NCBI GenBank assembly: GCA_017624275.1
Contig: JAGANG010000035.1
Location: 65,003-129,002, forward strand
Length of the DNA: 64,000 bases
Direction: 5' to 3'
DNA from: Spirochaetales bacterium
GTDB lineage: Bacteria; Spirochaetota; GWE2-31-10
Below are positions 60,860 through 64,000 of the stretch, one piece after another. The stretch's first letter is position 1, and each line of letters starts with the position of its first letter. A program made the translations under genes and the position numbers. The notes under the pieces are model-generated. The model was not told where the DNA came from. It saw only the letters and a program-made list of their open reading frames with translations, and searched no databases.

Positions 60860-62054
60860 AAAATTTTCTAAAGTAAGTCATTCTATTATTGAAAAAATAG
60901 ATCTTCTCGGATTACGAAAAATGTTCCACGATTTAGAAGAAGAACATTCCGATTTGATGTTGATATTTGATTCCTTGGTTGAAGGAATTATCGCAATGAA
61001 TAGCGATAATAACGTGTTATTTTACAATAAAGCATGTTGTTCTTTGTTGGGGATTCCGTTATTGGAAGTTCACAAAAACATGGTCATAGAAGATATTGTG
61101 AAAAATAAAGAAATTCTTGATTTGATTTATAATATGTTGAAAAAAAGTGATCGTATAAATCAAGAAGATTTTATTTTAAACAAAGAAACGCAACAATGTT
61201 TAAATTTTTCTCTTCACCCTCTTGTTAATGAATATAAAATTGTCGGAAATATATTGGTTATTAAAGACATAACACAGGAACGAGAAGCAAGTAGTACGGA
61301 AAAGCATCTTGGAAATATGCAAACTTTCAGAGCTTTAACCGGTGGTTTGGCACATGAAATAAAAAATCCTTTAGGTTCATTAAGTATTCATGTTCAATTA
61401 TTGCAACATGAAATTAAAGACTTAGAATGCGACTCTTTAAAACAAGAAGATATAACTCTTTCGCTGAATACTATTAATGATGAAATCATTCGATTGAATA
61501 AAATAGTTACTGATTTTTTAAATTCTGTAAGACCACTGAAAGCTGTTCTTCAACCGGTAAATTTTCATGAATACCTTAATAAAATTGTAGATTTTGTTAA
61601 GCCTGATTTAGAAAATAAAAATATAAAATTAGATTGTAATTACGGAGATGAATCTCTTACAGTAGCTCTTGACGAGAATGTTTTTAGACAAGCTATACTT
61701 AATCTTATAGAAAATAGTATTGCTGCCATAATTGAAGCAAATAGAAATGACGGAAAAATAACTATTTCGACTTCTGAAAAAGGCGGATATTTAATTTTGG
61801 AAATCCGTGACAACGGCAACGGTATTCCGCCTGAAAATAAAAATAAAATATTTGAACCGTATTTTACAACAAAATCATATGGTTCCGGTTTAGGATTGAT
61901 GATTGTTTATAAAGTAGTAAAAGAGCACATGGGCGATATAAAGGTTGCTTCAATGAGCGGTAAAGGAACTGCTTTTTCTATTATTCTTCCCCTATTGGGA
62001 AACGAAGACAGATTAATCGAATATACACCAAAGGAAAATAATATTTCCAAATAA
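60846..62054 (+). CDS. atoS: Soluble PAS histidine kinase (AtoS-type)
   Basis: 402 residues without membrane helices. PAS domain at about 35-145 (IFDSLVEGIIAMNSDNNVLF), dimerisation domain with H170 in GGLAHEIKNPLGSLSI, then HATPase: NLIENSIAAIIEANRND, LEIRDNGNGIPPENKNKIFE, YGSGLGLMIVYKVV. It should phosphorylate the regulator encoded 11 nt downstream. The name AtoS follows use in treponemes; the input signal is not acetoacetate by necessity. Starts inside holB (14-nt overlap), with AGGAG 10 nt upstream. Confidence 0.92.
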   Translation: MQIGKKFSKVSHSIIEKIDLLGLRKMFHDLEEEHSDLMLIFDSLVEGIIAMNSDNNVLFYNKACCSLLGIPLLEVHKNMVIEDIVKNKEILDLIYNMLKKSDRINQEDFILNKETQQCLNFSLHPLVNEYKIVGNILVIKDITQEREASSTEKHLGNMQTFRALTGGLAHEIKNPLGSLSIHVQLLQHEIKDLECDSLKQEDITLSLNTINDEIIRLNKIVTDFLNSVRPLKAVLQPVNFHEYLNKIVDFVKPDLENKNIKLDCNYGDESLTVALDENVFRQAILNLIENSIAAIIEANRNDGKITISTSEKGGYLILEIRDNGNGIPPENKNKIFEPYFTTKSYGSGLGLMIVYKVVKEHMGDIKVASMSGKGTAFSIILPLLGNEDRLIEYTPKENNISK

Positions 62055-62065
62055 GGAAAAAATAT

Positions 62066-63421
62066 ATGCAGACAGGAAATATTTTAATTGTTGATGATGA
62101 AAAAGGAATTCGTGAAGGCTTACGACTTTTTTTGAAACGTGAAGGACATCAAACTTTTACGGCAGCTGACGGAAGAGAAGCCTTGGAAATCCTAGAAAAA
62201 AATGAAATAGATTTAGTTATAAGTGATTTAAAGATGCCGCGTATTGACGGTGATGAATTATTGGCATTTATAAAGAAAGATTATGCTGGTGTAAAAGTAA
62301 TAATATTAACCGGTCACGGTACTGTAGAAAATGCAGTTGAATCGATGAGAAACGGTGCTTATGATTTCCTTATAAAACCGTTAAACCTTGATAAATTGGG
62401 ATTAATCGTAAAACGGGCATTATCACAAAGACAACTTGAGATTGATAATAGAAATCTCAAGAAAAAATTAAATGTTTTTTCCAATCAAATGATTGGTAAA
62501 TCAGACAAAATGATAAAAATTGCCAATCTTGTAGAACAAGTAGCTCCGTCTAAAACATCAGTTTTAATTCTCGGTGAAAACGGTGTGGGAAAAGAAGTCA
62601 TTGCTAATTTAATTCATGATTTCTCAAATAGAAAAAATAATCCTTTTATTAAAGTTCACTGTGCAGCCTTATCTGAAAATCTCCTTGAAAGTGAACTTTT
62701 CGGTCATGAAAAAGGAGCATTTACGGGAGCAATTAAAGAAAAAAAAGGACGATTTGAACTCGCAAACGGCGGAACAATATTCTTAGATGAAATCGGAGAA
62801 ATCTCGCCTAATATCCAAGTAAAACTTCTTCGAGTAATTCAAGAAAAAGCTTTTGAAAGAGTCGGCGGTGAAAAAACAATTAATGTTGATGTTAGAATTG
62901 TAGCTGCAACAAACAGAGATTTGCGAAAAGAAGTCGAAGAAGGTCGTTTTCGAGAAGATCTTTACTATAGACTTAATGTTGTACAAATAACAGTTCCGCC
63001 GTTAAGAGAACGAAAAGAAGATATTTTATTGATGATTTCATCTTTTATAAAAAAATTCAGTGAAGAAAATAACAAAAATATTAAAGATATTACTAAGAAA
63101 GCCCAAACTGCATTGTATAATTATGATTGGCCGGGAAACGTAAGAGAATTAAAAAATGTATTGGAAGCTGCGGTTGTTTTATCAAAAGACGGAGTTATTG
63201 ATCTGAATGACTTACCTAGTTATTTAAAGAATGATGACGATCACGGTAATTTCTTAAAAATACAAATGCCGGCAAGTATGGCAGAAATTGAAAAAGAAGC
63301 AATCATTTCTACACTTGCTTTAGCAAACGGAAACAAATCTAAAACGGCAGAAATGCTTAATATGAACCGAAAAACTCTTTATGCGAAATTAAATGAGTTT
63401 CAAATTCTTCAAAATACTTAA
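62066..63421 (+). CDS. atoC: NtrC-family sigma-54 response regulator (AtoC-type)
   Basis: 451 residues. Receiver domain with D54 in LVISDLKMPRIDGDELL and K in FLIKPLN. AAA+ domain: Walker A ILGENGVGKEVIA, the sigma-54 contact loop GAFTGA, Walker B GGTIFLDEIGEISP, and GNVRELKNVLE. C-terminal Fis-type helix-turn-helix (NGNKSKTAEMLNMNRKTLYA). All key residues are intact, so it should activate sigma-54 promoters. Follows its kinase by 11 nt with AAGGAAA, and ends at a terminator. Confidence 0.95.
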   Translation: MQTGNILIVDDEKGIREGLRLFLKREGHQTFTAADGREALEILEKNEIDLVISDLKMPRIDGDELLAFIKKDYAGVKVIILTGHGTVENAVESMRNGAYDFLIKPLNLDKLGLIVKRALSQRQLEIDNRNLKKKLNVFSNQMIGKSDKMIKIANLVEQVAPSKTSVLILGENGVGKEVIANLIHDFSNRKNNPFIKVHCAALSENLLESELFGHEKGAFTGAIKEKKGRFELANGGTIFLDEIGEISPNIQVKLLRVIQEKAFERVGGEKTINVDVRIVAATNRDLRKEVEEGRFREDLYYRLNVVQITVPPLRERKEDILLMISSFIKKFSEENNKNIKDITKKAQTALYNYDWPGNVRELKNVLEAAVVLSKDGVIDLNDLPSYLKNDDDHGNFLKIQMPASMAEIEKEAIISTLALANGNKSKTAEMLNMNRKTLYAKLNEFQILQNT

Positions 63422-63426
63422 AATTT

Positions 63427-63465
63427 AAAATAGCCTTATTAAAATAATAATAAGGCTATTTTTTT
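63427..63465 (+). terminator. Rho-independent terminator
   Basis: AAAATAGCCTTATT (63427-63440) and AATAAGGCTATTTT (63449-63462), a perfect 14-bp stem with an 8-nt loop and a T7 run. It ends the holB-atoSC transcript. Confidence 0.92.
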
Positions 63466-63483
63466 AATAGATTAAAGAGTTTA

Positions 63484-64000
63484 TTAATTTTCTGTTTCAG
63501 AAAAACTAACTATAACGTTGTTTGAAAATTTCACATAAAAAGTATCTGAACTGATAGGTAAGAAAAAATCATCAGGGACGCTAATCAATTTTATTTTTAA
63601 AAGATCATTACTGATAACTGATACAGTATGTTCCGGAAAATTAGTATTTCCCATTGCGACCCAATCTTGCAATGTTTCAACTAATTCTTCACGTGTAATA
63701 CGCAAGTCAGTATTACCGATTTCTATAACTTCATTGAAATACGGAATTATATCAATCAAATTATTACCGTTGATAATTTTTATTATTTCTTTCCATGTCA
63801 AATCAGTTGTCAAATCAGTTGTCAAATCAGTTGTCAAATCAGTTGTCAAATCAGTTGTCAAATCAGTTGTCAAATCAGTTGTCAAATCAGTTGTCAAATC
63901 AGTTGTTAAATCATCTGTTAAATCATCTGTTAAATCATCTGTTAAATCATCTGTCAAATCATCTGTCAAATCATCTGTCAAATCATCTGTCAAATCATCT
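63484..64000 (-). CDS. Partial gene with TDDL/TTDL repeat region and unique C-terminal domain
   Basis: The 3' part of a minus-strand gene that runs off the window; the true start lies beyond 64000. Visible: tetrapeptide repeats (eight TDDL then nine TTDL) followed by a unique 105-residue domain starting WKEIIKIINGNNLIDIIPYF, with ITREELVETLQDWVAMGNTN and ending VKFSNNVIVSFSETEN. The domain is unrecognised and probably alpha/beta. The acidic repeat would be surface-exposed or a flexible linker. The 12-bp unit keeps frame, so length can change without loss of the domain. Confidence 0.75.
   Translation of the reverse strand, partial: DDLTDDLTDDLTDDLTDDLTDDLTDDLTDDLTTDLTTDLTTDLTTDLTTDLTTDLTTDLTTDLTTDLTWKEIIKIINGNNLIDIIPYFNEVIEIGNTDLRITREELVETLQDWVAMGNTNFPEHTVSVISNDLLKIKLISVPDDFFLPISSDTFYVKFSNNVIVSFSETEN
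63797..64000. repeat. 12-bp coding tandem array, at least 17 units
   Basis: Seventeen tandem 12-bp units from 63797 to the window edge. In plus-strand order: GTCAAATCAGTT (nine), GTTAAATCATCT (four), GTCAAATCATCT (four). The subtypes lie in blocks, which points to stepwise local expansion. The array continues past 64000. Confidence 0.92.

Noticed and set aside
63797-64000. CRISPR array
   Set aside because: Units of 12 bp are contiguous without spacers and encode an in-frame tetrapeptide.

Overview
The window is AT-rich chromosomal DNA from a spirochaete, most probably a Treponema. The evidence is the combination of a MoxR/Bat aerotolerance operon, a compact division cluster ending in ftsZ-xer, a paired topoisomerase IV operon, an AtoS/AtoC-type sigma-54 two-component pair behind a holB-like gene, and many secreted or lipoprotein genes of spirochaete type. 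Species assignment is inference. No rRNA, tRNA or CRISPR array was seen.

Layout. 1-540 holds a decayed PD-(D/E)XK transposase and palindromic repeats. 541-1506 (-) is a stand-alone AICAR transformylase. 1677-9863 (+) is a seven-gene moxR-DUF58-bat operon with a clear promoter, followed by a 53-residue small protein. 10154-17983 (-) is the division cluster rsmH-ftsL-mraY-ftsW-ftsQ-ftsA-ftsZ-xer, without the usual mur ligases, murG and ftsI. 18066-21224 (+) holds a lipid-linked sugar block (UbiA-type transferase, a polyprenyl-phosphate sugar transferase split at an A8 tract, a PHP phosphoesterase). A RAYT transposase flanked by REP-like repeats follows. 22253-28839 (-) carries a K+/H+ antiporter, a secreted protein and parC/parE. 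29105-31048 (+) is a SpoIIE-type phosphatase. 31220-35056 (-) is a sugar ABC importer without its own ATPase. 35181-39561 (-) is a Ser/Thr kinase overlapping mutS2. 39562-42319 is accessory: small or broken ORFs, a flavin reductase, an unknown gene and a RelBE-like toxin-antitoxin pair. 42503-44885 (+) is a TPP-riboswitch thiC-thiD operon. 44890-49414 carries a sensor with a degenerate cyclase domain, an aldo/keto reductase and a B12-binding radical SAM protein. 49419-54857 (-) is a tightly packed six-gene operon: degenerate HisIE, M49-like peptidase, two tandem unknown paralogues, a DUF554 protein and a GHKL-like protein. 54975-60859 holds glycogen synthase, a membrane methyltransferase, a pseudouridine synthase, two envelope proteins and holB. 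60846-63421 (+) is the two-component pair. The right edge holds a gene with a 12-bp coding tandem array that runs off the window.

Most genes sit in polycistronic units with 1-4 nt overlaps (TAATG, ATGA). The most unusual items are the six-gene operon at 49419-54857, the twin extracytoplasmic insertions in both ABC permeases, the A8 split sugar transferase, the REP/RAYT locus, a promoter placed to give a leaderless mRNA at 47624, and the 12-bp array.
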